Shown in pieces: positions 45,301 through 52,635 of a stretch of DNA of 64,000 nucleotides (its first letter is position 1; every line of letters starts with the position of its first letter). The translations under genes were made by a program, and so were the position numbers. Under the pieces are notes generated by a model that worked only from the letters and a program-made list of their open reading frames with translations, had not been told where the DNA came from and searched no databases. The DNA lies in the NCBI GenBank assembly GCA_035943635.1, contig DASZBX010000106.1, forward strand, positions 62,001 to 126,000. The letters run 5' to 3'. The stretch comes from DASZBX01 sp035943635. Lineage in GTDB: Bacteria; Actinomycetota; Actinomycetes; Streptomycetales; Catenulisporaceae.

Positions 45301-46451
45301 AGGGCGAGCACACGACCCAGGTCGTGCACGCCCCCGGCGACCTGCCGCCGCTGCTGCGCGTGCACGACCTGCGCTCGAAAGGCGCCGGCCGCAACGGCGC
45401 GGACCCGGCGGACGCGGTCACCGCGTTCGTACGCACCCGGATCCGCCACCCGTTCGACATCACCCGCGAACCCCTGGTCCGCGCGGACCTGCTGCGCACC
45501 GGCGACCAGGGCTACACGCTGCTGACCTCCATGCACCAGCTCGTCTCCGACGGCCGCTCGGCGCAGGTCCTGCACGACGACCTGCTGTCCGCGTACGACG
45601 ACCTCGCCGCCGGCCGCGACCCGTCCGCGACCCCGGCCCCGGTCCAGTACAAGGACTACGCCCACTGGCGCACCACGCGCCTGACCCCCGAGGCGGCCGA
45701 GGCCCACCGCCGGTTCTGGGCCGCGGAACTCGACGGCGCGACCCCGTCGCTGCCGCTGCCCACCGACCGCCCCCGCCCGCAGACCTCGGCTCTGGACGGC
45801 CGGCGCCTGTACCACGACCTGCCGGACGAGGTCGCCGCCGGCGTCACCGCGCTCGCCCGCGAATGCGCGGTCACCGAGTTCGTCGTCGTGCGCACCGCAC
45901 TGGCCCTGGCCCTGTACGCCTGGACCGGCCAGCCCGACGCCACCGTCGGCACCTACACCCGCGGGCGCAACCGCGCCGACATCGAAGACGGCATCGGCTT
46001 CTACATCAACACCGTGCCGCTGCGCCTGACGCTCCCCTCCGACGGCGACGTGCGCTCGCTGCTCGCCCAGGCCCAGCGCGCAGTGCTGCGCGCGTTCGAG
46101 CACGAGGACTACCCGTACGAGTGGACCATGAACGACCTGGGCTGGAAACGCGGCCCGGACCGGGCCCCGCTGTTCGACGTCATGGTCGCCCTGGACGACT
46201 GGGAAGAAGACCCCGACCAGCCGCACACGATTCGCCTGGACGCGGTCGACCTGCCGCGCCGGTCGAAGGAGGGGGACCTGTTGGTGGCGTTCGGCAAGAC
46301 CGCCGGACGGCTGCAACTCGTGCTCACCTACGACACGCACCTGTTCGCCGCCGAACGCGCACAACGGTTCGCGTCGTCGCTCTCTGACGTGCTGGCGAGC
46401 ATGACAGGGCACTGTAGTATTGCCGAAATCCTCAAGCAAGGGCAACTATGA
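39366..46451 (+). CDS. Hybrid PKS-NRPS, KS-(AT relic)-T-C-A-T-C*
   Basis: 2361 residues. KS (10-430) has an intact triad Cys168 (DTACSS), His304 (EAHGTA), His344 (KSNLGHT). About 515-745 is a shrunken acyltransferase remnant: FPGQG is replaced by VSGDG and GHSxG by GEGTG (590-594), so it cannot load malonate. Then T Ser779 (LGGDSI), C (HHIVADG at 987), A4 (YVIFTSGSTGEPKG at 1466; pocket by eye DIWEMTADDK, an acidic pocket fitting a diamino acid), T Ser1863 (VGGNSL), and a terminal C-like domain whose HHxxxDG is HQLVSDG (2057-2063), lacking the catalytic second His. No KR/DH/ER and no thioesterase. TTG start at 39366. Extender loading and release must be in trans or unusual. Confidence 0.92.
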   Translation: MYSESAAAGDIAVIGIAVRFPEADDLGQFLANLRSGRDSVRELSTERKWRTSLPLEDAYQLLGYIEDIDSFDHAFFGVAKAEADTMAPHHRMLLQTSYQAVENAGYSHAALRGLRGSVYIADTKVLYDELAAGFDPTMVMGSHASATAGRLSRFFGLRGPAAMIDTACSSALVAAHMAVNDLITGDAQLALVGCASLNLFADRLTGEPDIGIRSADGKTRCFSADAAGTGSGEAVATLVLKRLDDARRDGDHVHAVIKSVAVNHVGGRSSTLTAPDSEAEAEVIEHAWAKAGIDPRTVTYIEAHGTATRLGDPIEIEAIDTAFARHTGDRHFCALSSAKSNLGHTWSASGLVGLVKAVLSLQHHELYPNLHSAQLSPLIDFENSATVVTRELTAWDPDSGVRRAGVSSFGVMGTNAHAVLEEAPPRDPAPDSAPGYWLPVSAKSPGSLAANVAALRDWIEEHPDLSLADVQRTLVDGRTHYPHRFCAAAYDLDELRAALDHAVNATSGIPALGAGTDPGVTVLVVSGDGAASGELTDALRAEHPRFDELYRQGEQAAHDPADPRAAQFAFQYAFIGLLRQIGLTFAHVVGEGTGKLVVDAEYGRLPLDEAVRRACAEPAEDRSGDFAARVDRLLGRFEGQRVRFVEAGPLAAVTRAIAERALPGHRALAPADQDDGLAHLLRGLYLDGADWTWAETAGPGRRIELPSYQFERTRCWLSDVRTATPSAPARPADGDRSPAGQAGGGPVDTLSAVVAVYAAVLGVDTVPEDDSYFSLGGDSISGLDVVDRLNGRFGTDLDIISLIDNETPRDLAAYIDSLRPAGPEPTPATVPAVTATATAPAAASTAEPVTDPAPFPASAAQLQIWLAAQFEGGSVAFNLTRSFRLDSPADPAALQAAVTALTTRHEALRARFTFQDGQLRQSIAPAGQLTAQIETIDLDRPAPDEAALALISRPFAAQPFDLETGPLLRAQLVRFHGDQAMLTVSTHHIVADGWSLEILVRDLAALYAAQVQPATAPPAPLALGYRAFQLQQQPAADRRAGAEQYWLERFADAPGRLDLPTRPDGAETAFRGSYRTYGLPGPLWARLKQFSRDEGGTAFGSLLSVFAALFAPYAEQGDLVLGTSLAGRTTQHSDQVVGMLVRTIPIRVAATPDTSLRGLYAGVRSALRDGMANLAYPYEELVQELRRRSVTPASDLFDVLIEFEQFGGISHDPFEPMARAGVAVTPVEVTLETSVFPLNIMLSEQPDGLAAVIRFDTRLFDEPTVDRLWAAFTDLTDILLAAPGEPMGALPLLGPAEQERLRTHGHRDLEFDRTATVQHAIERHAAERPDRVCLSGLDGERTYRQLNARANQLARHLREHCGVQPGDLVALVMDRSVLTVETILAVWKCGAAYLPVDPNHPAAFVRRMLDSAAPRAVAFDPRQAPAGLVDDLGPDLASLAITAQTAADEPDHDLGGRPPAPDALAYVIFTSGSTGEPKGAMVEHLGMLNHLHAKITDLALTEHSTVAQNASNSFDISVWQMFAALVVGGHTVVYEQPLQLDPVRFAGRLAQDRVTVLEVVPSYLDALLEAWRSLDRPVRLDALEYLMVTGEAVHPRTIERWFDAYPGVPVVNAYGPTEASDDVTHHIMTEPVRTPTVPLGLPIPNTFVYLLDEYSRVVPPGARGEICVSGICVGRGYLNAPDQTRRVFTTDPFDPARRMYRTGDTGRWNPDGTLQYLGRSDAQVKVRGFRVDLGEIERRVLQAPGVEAAAVVVPEGAKDRLCAYVVLAGAGSADAVRAHLAEDLPDFMVPSDLVDLPELPLTTNGKIDRVALRRRGAPARAAAAADDDPPASLSEQVVWQVWEDVLGQPVSRHDRFFDVGGNSLRAIQVLSRLRVRLGAELRLEQLFTRPTVAALAALVSDAAGAGEQALPSLGGPGRYELAPTQHLLIRVEQVASQRDAFNRNDRYEVHGPLDPDLLQRSFAAVAQRHETLRTTFETQGEHTTQVVHAPGDLPPLLRVHDLRSKGAGRNGADPADAVTAFVRTRIRHPFDITREPLVRADLLRTGDQGYTLLTSMHQLVSDGRSAQVLHDDLLSAYDDLAAGRDPSATPAPVQYKDYAHWRTTRLTPEAAEAHRRFWAAELDGATPSLPLPTDRPRPQTSALDGRRLYHDLPDEVAAGVTALARECAVTEFVVVRTALALALYAWTGQPDATVGTYTRGRNRADIEDGIGFYINTVPLRLTLPSDGDVRSLLAQAQRAVLRAFEHEDYPYEWTMNDLGWKRGPDRAPLFDVMVALDDWEEDPDQPHTIRLDAVDLPRRSKEGDLLVAFGKTAGRLQLVLTYDTHLFAAERAQRFASSLSDVLASMTGHCSIAEILKQGQL

Positions 46452-47227
46452 ACAACCTGCATATCCCCGACATCCTCGACGTTCTCGACCGCGAGCGGCG
46501 GGCCCTGGGCCCGGCCGAGGGCCTGGGCGGCCTGGTGCGCGAGTGGGCCCCGGACCGGTCCGAGTGCCGGATCGTCTTCTCGCACTGCACCACCGACGAG
46601 CTGGCCGGCGTGATCCGGGACGAGCAGGCCCGCGCCAGTGCCGAGGGCTACGCCCTGGAGTGGAAGACGTACGGCCACGACGGCCCGACCGGCCTGGCCG
46701 ACGCGCTGGCCGACGCCGGGTTCGAGGCCGACGACGAGGAGACCGTGCTCGTGCTCGAACTCGGCGAACCGGCCCTGGCGGTCTTCGACCAGGCCGCCGC
46801 CGGGCTGCCCGGCCTGGAGATCAGGGCGGTGCGCGACCGGGCCGGGCTGGCCGACGTCGCGGCCGTCTCCCGGCAGATCGGGCGGCGCAACGTGGAGGCG
46901 GAGACCGAGCGGCTGGCCGCGCTGCTGGACGGCGCGGCCGAGAAGGTGAGCATCCACGTCGCCTACCTGGACGGCGAACCGGCGTCCTGCGGCCGGCTGC
47001 ACTACGGCCGCACGCCCGGGGTGGCCGAGCTGGCCGGCGGCCGCACGGTGACCACGCACCGCAACAAGGGCCTGTTCACCGCCCTGGTCGGGTCCCGGCT
47101 GCGCGAGGCCGCGGAGGCCGGCGGGCGCTACGTGTTCGTCGACGCGCTGCCGACCTCGGAGCCGATCCTGGTCAAGCGCGGGTTCAATCCGGTCACCAGT
47201 ACCCGGCCGTTCACGTATGAGGATTGA
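46448..47227 (+). CDS. GNAT family N-acetyltransferase of the NRPS operon
   Basis: 259-residue cytosolic protein. The C-terminal half has the GNAT layout: EIRAVRDRAGLADVAAVSRQ, KVSIHVAYLDGEPASCGRL, and the acetyl-CoA-binding strand-loop ELAGGRTVTTHRNKGLFTAL, then VDALPTSEPILVKRGFNPV. The N-terminal half is a second, degenerate GNAT-like domain. Its ATG overlaps the PKS-NRPS stop (ATGA at 46448-46451). It could acylate the amine of the peptide, for release or self-protection; that is an inference from position. Its 3' end overlaps the convergent FAD gene by 17 bases. Confidence 0.82.
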   Translation: MNNLHIPDILDVLDRERRALGPAEGLGGLVREWAPDRSECRIVFSHCTTDELAGVIRDEQARASAEGYALEWKTYGHDGPTGLADALADAGFEADDEETVLVLELGEPALAVFDQAAAGLPGLEIRAVRDRAGLADVAAVSRQIGRRNVEAETERLAALLDGAAEKVSIHVAYLDGEPASCGRLHYGRTPGVAELAGGRTVTTHRNKGLFTALVGSRLREAAEAGGRYVFVDALPTSEPILVKRGFNPVTSTRPFTYED

Positions 47228-48653
47228 CGTCGTGGCCGGTGCGGCGCAGGTGGCGCAGCGCCGCGTCGGCCGCGTGCCGCCCGCACATGCCGTGCGCCCC
47301 GGGCCCCGGCGGGGCGGCGGCCGAGCACAGGTAGACGCCGGGGATCCCGGTGTCGTAGGGGTGCGGGGTGGTGCGCGGGCCGAACACGAGCTGGCGCACG
47401 TCCTTCGCCCCGGTCACGATGTCGCCGCCGACGTAGTTGGGGTTGTAGACCGCGGTCTCGGTGGTCGAGCGCACGGCCATGCCCAGGATCCGGTCCCGGA
47501 ACCCGGGGGCGAAGCGTTCGATCTGCGCGATGATCTGCTCGGTGGCGTCGCCCGGATAGCCGTGCGGGACGTGCGCGTAGGTCCACAGCGGATTGACGCC
47601 GTCCACGGAACGTTGCGGGTCGGCCAGGTACTGCTGGCCGACCAGCACGAACGGGCGCTCGGGCATCCGACCGGCGTGGATGTCGCGCTCGGCGGCCGCG
47701 ATCTCGGCGAAGTTCCCGCCCAGGTGCACGGTCCCGGCCCGACGGGCCTGCGCACTGGTCCAGGGCACCGGGCCGGACACCGCGAAGTCGACCTTGAAGG
47801 CGCCGGGGCCGTGCCGGAACCGGCGGTAGGCCCGGGCCACCCGGGGCGGCAGCCGGTCGCCCAGGATCTCGGCCACCGCGCCGGGCGCGAGGTCGAAGAA
47901 GGTCACGTCCGCGGGCGGCAGCTGGTCCGGGCCGGTCACCCGGATCCCGGTCTCGATCTTGCCGCCGGCCTCCAGCAGCACCGCGGCCAGGGCGTCGGTG
48001 ATCGCCCGGGAACCGCCGGCCGCGACCGGCCAGCCGTGCCGGTGCCCGGCGGTGATGATGCCCAGGCCGATCGCCGAGCTCATCGGGTGGTGCAGCGGCT
48101 GGAACGCGTGCGCCGCGACCCCGCCGAACAGCGCGCGGGCCGGCTCGGTGGCGAACACCCGGGCCAGGGCCGACCCGGGCAGCAAGGCGGGCAGCCCGAA
48201 CCGGGCCACCCGCAGCGGATGCCCGGGCACCCGCAGCAACGGTCCGGTGATGTCTTCGGAGAAGTGGTCGAACCCGGCCGAGGTGCGTTCGAACAGAGCC
48301 CGCCAGCGGGCCCCGTCCCGGCCGAGCCCGGCGGCGGTCTGCTCGACCGAGCGGTGCAGCACCGCCGCGCCGCCGCCGTCCAGCGGGTGCACGCAGTCGA
48401 TCTCCGGCCAGCGCCACTCCAGGCCGTACCGCTCCAGGCCGAGCGAGGCCAGGAAGGAGGAGCCGACCGCCATCGGGTGCACCGCGGAGCAGTGGTCGTG
48501 CAGCAGGCCGGGCACGATCGCCTCGCCCGAACGGGTGCCGCCGCCGATCGAGGCCTCGGCCTCCAATACGGTCACCTGCACGCCCGCCCGGGCCAGCGCG
48601 CACGCGGCGGCAAGTCCGTTCGGGCCCGAACCCACCACGACGCCGGTACTCAT
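47211..48653 (-). CDS. FAD-dependent oxidoreductase, phytoene-desaturase-like
   Basis: 480 residues. It begins VVVGSGPNGLAAACALARAG, the dinucleotide motif of the NAD(P)/FAD amine-oxidase/CrtI fold, continues EAEASIGGGTRSGEAIVPGL, and ends with the CrtI-like TTPHPYDTGIPGVYLCSAAA with GPGAHGMCGRHAADAAL. Such enzymes dehydrogenate carotenoids or other substrates, including peptide-derived ones. There are no carotenoid neighbours, so a tailoring oxidation of the NRPS product is possible. ATG at 48653. It is oriented against the operon but enclosed by it, divergent from the ABC exporter genes. Confidence 0.85.
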   Translation of the reverse strand: MSTGVVVGSGPNGLAAACALARAGVQVTVLEAEASIGGGTRSGEAIVPGLLHDHCSAVHPMAVGSSFLASLGLERYGLEWRWPEIDCVHPLDGGGAAVLHRSVEQTAAGLGRDGARWRALFERTSAGFDHFSEDITGPLLRVPGHPLRVARFGLPALLPGSALARVFATEPARALFGGVAAHAFQPLHHPMSSAIGLGIITAGHRHGWPVAAGGSRAITDALAAVLLEAGGKIETGIRVTGPDQLPPADVTFFDLAPGAVAEILGDRLPPRVARAYRRFRHGPGAFKVDFAVSGPVPWTSAQARRAGTVHLGGNFAEIAAAERDIHAGRMPERPFVLVGQQYLADPQRSVDGVNPLWTYAHVPHGYPGDATEQIIAQIERFAPGFRDRILGMAVRSTTETAVYNPNYVGGDIVTGAKDVRQLVFGPRTTPHPYDTGIPGVYLCSAAAPPGPGAHGMCGRHAADAALRHLRRTGHDVNPHT

Positions 48654-48700
48654 GCCTGGACCGTCCTCGGAGCTCGACGAGTTTTCCCACGACAATCAGA

Positions 48701-48713
48701 CACCTTACAGGTG
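48701..48713. promoter_or_regulatory. Small inverted repeat in divergent promoter
   Basis: CACCT-TAC-AGGTG lies between the FAD oxidoreductase and the ABC exporter genes, 18 bases before the exporter ATG. Possible operator. Confidence 0.35.
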
Positions 48714-48730
48714 CGGGAGATTGGCCAGCT

Positions 48731-50500
48731 ATGAACGGCAGTCGGTTGGACAAGGCGAACGGCGCGGCGGGACCCGCCCCGCGCCGCCCGGGCCCGGGCA
48801 CGGGCGCCGGCCTGTTGTGGCGGGAGATCAGACCGGTCCGCGGCGCCGCGAGCGTGGCGCTGCTGGTACTCATGGTCAGCGTGGTGGCCACCCTGGCCGG
48901 CCCGCTGCTGGTCCAGGTCTTCGTCGACCGGGCCACGGACGGCGCCGCCCAGGGCGCCCTGGTCTCGGTCTCGCTGGGCTACCTGGCCCTGGCCGTGGTG
49001 GCCGGCTCGACCCGGGTCGCCGCCAGCTACCTCGGGGTCCGCTGCGGCTGGCAGGTCGCCGACAGCCTGCGCACCAAACTGCTGCGCAGGGCGACCGCGG
49101 ACAGCCCGATCCTGGAGATCGAGGGGCGCCCGGTCGGCGAGGTGCTGGAGAAGGTGGAGGGCAACGCCGACGTGGTCGGCAAGTCCATCGCCGAGTCCGG
49201 GTTCCGCCTGGTCGGCAACATCGCGGTGGCCGCCGGGGCGCTGAGCTTCGTGTTCCTGGTCGTGCCGGCCGCCGGCTTCGGGATGACCGCCCTGGTCGCC
49301 CTGGTCTGCGTCGTGCTCAACCGGCTCAGCCGGGTCGCCGTCGGCCGCTGGGAGCAGGCCCGCAACCAGCAGGCCGAGCTGTTCGGGTTCATCGGCGACT
49401 CGCTCAACGCGCGCGACGACCTGCTGCCGCTGGGCGAGTCCGCGTGGGCCGCGACCCGGATGAGCCAGGACCTGAACGACCTGTACAAGATCGAGGGCCG
49501 CGCCTACATCTACGGCCGGGCGTTCTGGCCGCTGACCCAGCTGTTCATCGCCCTGTCCTTCGGCCTGGGCTTCGGCTTCGGCCTCCAGCGGCTGCAACAC
49601 GGCGTGATCAGCATCGGCACGCTCACCGTGATCTACCTCTACATCGACCTGTTGCAGAAACCCCTCGAAGAGGTCTCCTCGCAGGCCGGCCAGATGCAGC
49701 AGATGATGGCCGTGCTCGGCCTGGCCGCGCGCACCCTGGACCTCGGCGACCAGACCCGGCTGCCCGCGCCCCGGATCGAGCAGGTGCCGCTGCCGCAGGG
49801 CCCGCTCTCGGTGCAGTTCCAAGGCGTCACCTTCGGCTACGGCGACGAGCCGGTGCTGCGCGGGGTGTCCTTCGACGTCGCCGCCGGCAGCAGCCTGGGC
49901 ATCGTCGGGCGCACCGGCGCCGGCAAGAGCACGGTGGTCAACCTGCTGTGCGGCCTGGCCCGCCCGCAGGAAGGCCGGGTGCTGATCGGCGGCGTGGACG
50001 CCTGCGAGCTCTCGCCCGAGCAGTTCGCCCGCCGGGTGACCGTGATGAGCCAGCGCGCGCACGTCTTCGGCGCCTCGGTCCGGGAGAACGTCACCCTGTT
50101 CGACGACCAGATCCCGGACGAACGGGTCTGGGAGGTGCTCGAACGGCTCAACGCCGCGGGCTGGGTGCGCGCCCTGGCCGGCGGCCTGGACACGCCCATC
50201 GGGGCCGGCGGCCGCGGCCTGTCCGAGGGCGAGCTGCAACTGCTGGCCGGCGCCCGCGCGCTGATCCGGCCGTACAGCCTGCTGGTGGTCGACGAGGGCG
50301 CGTCCCGGCTCGACCCGGAGACCGAGCGTTCCTGGTCCGCCCTGCTCGACACCGTGATGCGCGACCGCACGGTGATCATCGTGGAACACCGCTGGGGCAC
50401 CCTGCACTCGGTGGACGACGTGCTGTTCATGGACAACGGGCAGGTCCAGGACCTGCTCCCGGCCGCTGAGGCCGTACGACTGCGGGAGGCGGTCCGATGA
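48731..50500 (+). CDS. ABC exporter half-transporter, degenerate signature
   Basis: 589-residue TMD-NBD protein. The six-helix permease (about 35-330; ASVALLVLMVSVVATLAGPL) is followed by the ATPase: Walker A GRTGAGKST with Lys399, signature LSEGE at 497-501 instead of LSGGQ, Walker B LLVVDEGAS with Asp521/Glu522, and His553 in VEHRW. It overlaps the next gene by ATGA at 50497, so the two make a heterodimer. The likely role is export of the NRPS product. In heterodimeric exporters a degenerate signature pairs with a degenerate Walker B in the partner, as seen here. Confidence 0.92.
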   Translation: MNGSRLDKANGAAGPAPRRPGPGTGAGLLWREIRPVRGAASVALLVLMVSVVATLAGPLLVQVFVDRATDGAAQGALVSVSLGYLALAVVAGSTRVAASYLGVRCGWQVADSLRTKLLRRATADSPILEIEGRPVGEVLEKVEGNADVVGKSIAESGFRLVGNIAVAAGALSFVFLVVPAAGFGMTALVALVCVVLNRLSRVAVGRWEQARNQQAELFGFIGDSLNARDDLLPLGESAWAATRMSQDLNDLYKIEGRAYIYGRAFWPLTQLFIALSFGLGFGFGLQRLQHGVISIGTLTVIYLYIDLLQKPLEEVSSQAGQMQQMMAVLGLAARTLDLGDQTRLPAPRIEQVPLPQGPLSVQFQGVTFGYGDEPVLRGVSFDVAAGSSLGIVGRTGAGKSTVVNLLCGLARPQEGRVLIGGVDACELSPEQFARRVTVMSQRAHVFGASVRENVTLFDDQIPDERVWEVLERLNAAGWVRALAGGLDTPIGAGGRGLSEGELQLLAGARALIRPYSLLVVDEGASRLDPETERSWSALLDTVMRDRTVIIVEHRWGTLHSVDDVLFMDNGQVQDLLPAAEAVRLREAVR

Positions 50501-52269
50501 GCTGGAGAAGAGAACCGCAGTTCGGCACGGCCCCGCTCAGCCGGCTGCTGTCCGGCGGCGGCGGCAAGTTCCGCCGACTGTACCTGACCTCGATGTCCCT
50601 GTGGTCCCTGGTCTACGGACTGCCGCTGCTGACCGGCGCCCTGATCTCGCTGCTGCTGGACCGCGCGGCCACCCACCCGGTGCCGCACGAGGTGTGGTGG
50701 CTGCTGGAACTGATCGTCGGCCTGATGGTGCTGCGCGCGTTGACCCTGCCGTTCAGCCTTCAGCTCACCTTCAAGCTGATCTTCCGGATGAGCGCCTGGA
50801 TCAAGGTGCACGTACTGCGCGGCGTGCTCGAACGCCCGCGCGGGCGCGGCCCGGCATTCGGCAACGGCGAGGTGCTCAACCGGTTGCGCGACGACAGCGA
50901 CGAGATCGGCGGCCTGCTGGAGTGGACCACCGACCTGATCTACCGGTCCCTGCTGACCGTGGTGGCCGTGGTCGTGCTCCTGGTCACCGACACGATCATG
51001 ACGCTGCCGCTGATCCTGCTGCTCGGCGGACTGCTCGCGTCGGTCGCGCTGAAGAAGCGGGTCGCGCAGATGCAGGCCGAGACCCGGGTGCGGCAGGGCC
51101 GGATCGGCGCGACGATCACCGACACGCTGACCGGGATCCGGGACCTGCGGTTGTCGGCGACGCTCGAAGGGCGGCTGGACTCGCTCGAGGAGCGCTTCAC
51201 CGAACGACGCAAGTTCCAGGTCTCCCACCAGCTCTACTCGGACCTGCTGTCGGACCTGTTCCGGAATCTGGTGACGATCGGTACGGCGGTCATCTTGCTG
51301 ACGATGAGTCTGAGTGTGGCGGACTCGCAGTTCACGGTCGGGAAGCTGACGCTGTTCGTCACCTACTCCAGCTGGTTGGGGCAGCAGATGTACTTCTTCG
51401 GGAAGATCCTGGCCCGGTATCAGGGGGGTGTCGTGTCCTATGGGCGGTTGACCGAGTTGCTGCCAGCCGAGGGCGATGAGGTTGAGGGGACTGGCATGGT
51501 CGGCTCGGAGGTCGGGGGTAGTGCTGCTGCGGGATCCGCTGGTGGTGCGGTGGCGGTGGCGGAGGTCCCGTCGTCGGCTGGTCCGGTCGCCGGAGCGTTG
51601 CAGGAGTTGCGCGTACGCGACCTGACCTGCGCCGCGCCGGTCGGTGCGGTGGCGCCGACGCCGGTGAGCTTCACCGTGCGGCCCGGCGAACTCGTCGCGA
51701 TCACCGGCGAACTGGGTTCGGGGAAGAGCACGCTCATCCGCAGCCTGCTCGGGCTCCAGCCGGACGTCGAAGGCCACGTCTACTGGAACGGCACGGAGGT
51801 CACCGGCGACGACCGGCTCCTGCGCCTGCCCCGGCTCGGTTACGCCCGCCAGGCGCCGAAGTTCCTGCGCGGCACGGTCCGGGAGAACCTCGTGCTCGGC
51901 ACCCCCGAGATCACCGACGAACGGATCGAGCAGGTCATGGCCGCCGTCGGCCTGCGCCCCGGCTCGGTCGAACTGCCCCGGGGCCTGGAGACCCGGCTCG
52001 ACTCCGGCGACGCCGGCCAGCTGTCCGGCGGCCAGCGCCAGCGGCTCGCCCTGGCCCGGATGCTGTGCAGGCCGGCCGAGGTCTACGTCGTGGACGACTG
52101 CGACTCCTCGCTCGACGCGTCCACCGCCCGGGAGATCTGGGCCCGGCTGCCCGCGCAGTGGTCGGCCGCGTGGATCGTGGTGTCGCACAACGCCGACCTG
52201 CTCGCCGCGGCCGACACCGTGGTGACCATCGGCCGCCGGGTCGCCGAACCGGCAGGCCTGCGCGGCTGA
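50497..52269 (+). CDS. ABC exporter half-transporter, Asp for catalytic Glu
   Basis: 590-residue partner of the preceding gene. Permease (about 25-310), then an unusual linker of some 50 residues (about 325-370) rich in Gly/Ala/Val/Ser/Glu (GTGMVGSEVGGSAAAGSAGG) with softer codon use than its neighbours. The ATPase has Walker A GELGSGKST with Lys410, canonical LSGGQ at 509-513, Walker B VYVVDD with Asp533 and Asp534 in place of the catalytic Glu, and His564 in VSHN. So only one composite ATP site of the heterodimer (its own signature with the partner's Walker B) should hydrolyse ATP well. Confidence 0.92.
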   Translation: MSWRREPQFGTAPLSRLLSGGGGKFRRLYLTSMSLWSLVYGLPLLTGALISLLLDRAATHPVPHEVWWLLELIVGLMVLRALTLPFSLQLTFKLIFRMSAWIKVHVLRGVLERPRGRGPAFGNGEVLNRLRDDSDEIGGLLEWTTDLIYRSLLTVVAVVVLLVTDTIMTLPLILLLGGLLASVALKKRVAQMQAETRVRQGRIGATITDTLTGIRDLRLSATLEGRLDSLEERFTERRKFQVSHQLYSDLLSDLFRNLVTIGTAVILLTMSLSVADSQFTVGKLTLFVTYSSWLGQQMYFFGKILARYQGGVVSYGRLTELLPAEGDEVEGTGMVGSEVGGSAAAGSAGGAVAVAEVPSSAGPVAGALQELRVRDLTCAAPVGAVAPTPVSFTVRPGELVAITGELGSGKSTLIRSLLGLQPDVEGHVYWNGTEVTGDDRLLRLPRLGYARQAPKFLRGTVRENLVLGTPEITDERIEQVMAAVGLRPGSVELPRGLETRLDSGDAGQLSGGQRQRLALARMLCRPAEVYVVDDCDSSLDASTAREIWARLPAQWSAAWIVVSHNADLLAAADTVVTIGRRVAEPAGLRG

Positions 52270-52340
52270 GCGCGCGGGCCGCGGACGAGCGCGCGGGCCG
52301 CGAATGGACCTGCGCGGGCCGTGGATGGACCGGGCGGGCC
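52268..52340. repeat. Imperfect tandem repeat, about 19-bp period
   Basis: A 16-bp unit GAGCGCGCGGGCCGCG occurs at 52268-52283 and 52287-52302, followed by two diverged copies around CTGCGCGGGCC and CGGGCGGGCC. It lies between the ABC stop and the small exported peptide gene, and could include regulator-binding repeats or be a simple minisatellite. Confidence 0.7.
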
Positions 52341-52432
52341 TGGACCAGGAGTGAAACGGGAAAGGATCGGTAACCCGACTCGGTAAATTGATGACCATCC
52401 GAGACAATCAGTACTTTGCCCTGGAGGACATC

Positions 52433-52618
52433 ATGGTGCGCACCTACATCGGGATCACGGCGGCCGCCACCGCGCTGGCCGCCGGCGGCGTGGCCGCGTC
52501 GGCGCCCGGCCACACCGTCATCTCCCCGCGCACGGTCCTGTCGGCCGCCGCGCCGACCGGTTCCTCGGGCGCCAGCAACGACCCGGGCGGCGACGCCGTG
52601 GTGCAACGTCCGCAGTGA
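52433..52618 (+). CDS. Small exported peptide, unknown function
   Basis: 61-residue ORF with GGAGGA well placed before ATG 52433; an ATG at 52388 is in frame but without a ribosome-binding site. It begins MVRTYIGITAAATALAAGGV, a Sec-type signal peptide likely cleaved after VAASA, leaving about 35 residues ending GGDAVVQRPQ without cysteines. Small exported peptides of this kind often neighbour SARP or NB-ARC regulators in actinomycetes; whether it is a signal or just a secreted fragment is unknown. It is convergent with the SARP gene. Confidence 0.6.
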   Translation: MVRTYIGITAAATALAAGGVAASAPGHTVISPRTVLSAAAPTGSSGASNDPGGDAVVQRPQ

Positions 52619-52635
52619 GCCGGCGGCCGGCCCGG

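Noticed and set aside
30488..46445. Very long open frames on the minus strand opposite the NRPS genes
   Set aside because: They mirror the plus-strand codon pattern of GC-rich genes (Val/Arg/Gly/Asp repeats), lack ribosome-binding sites and contain no domain motifs; the plus strand has intact NRPS motifs throughout.
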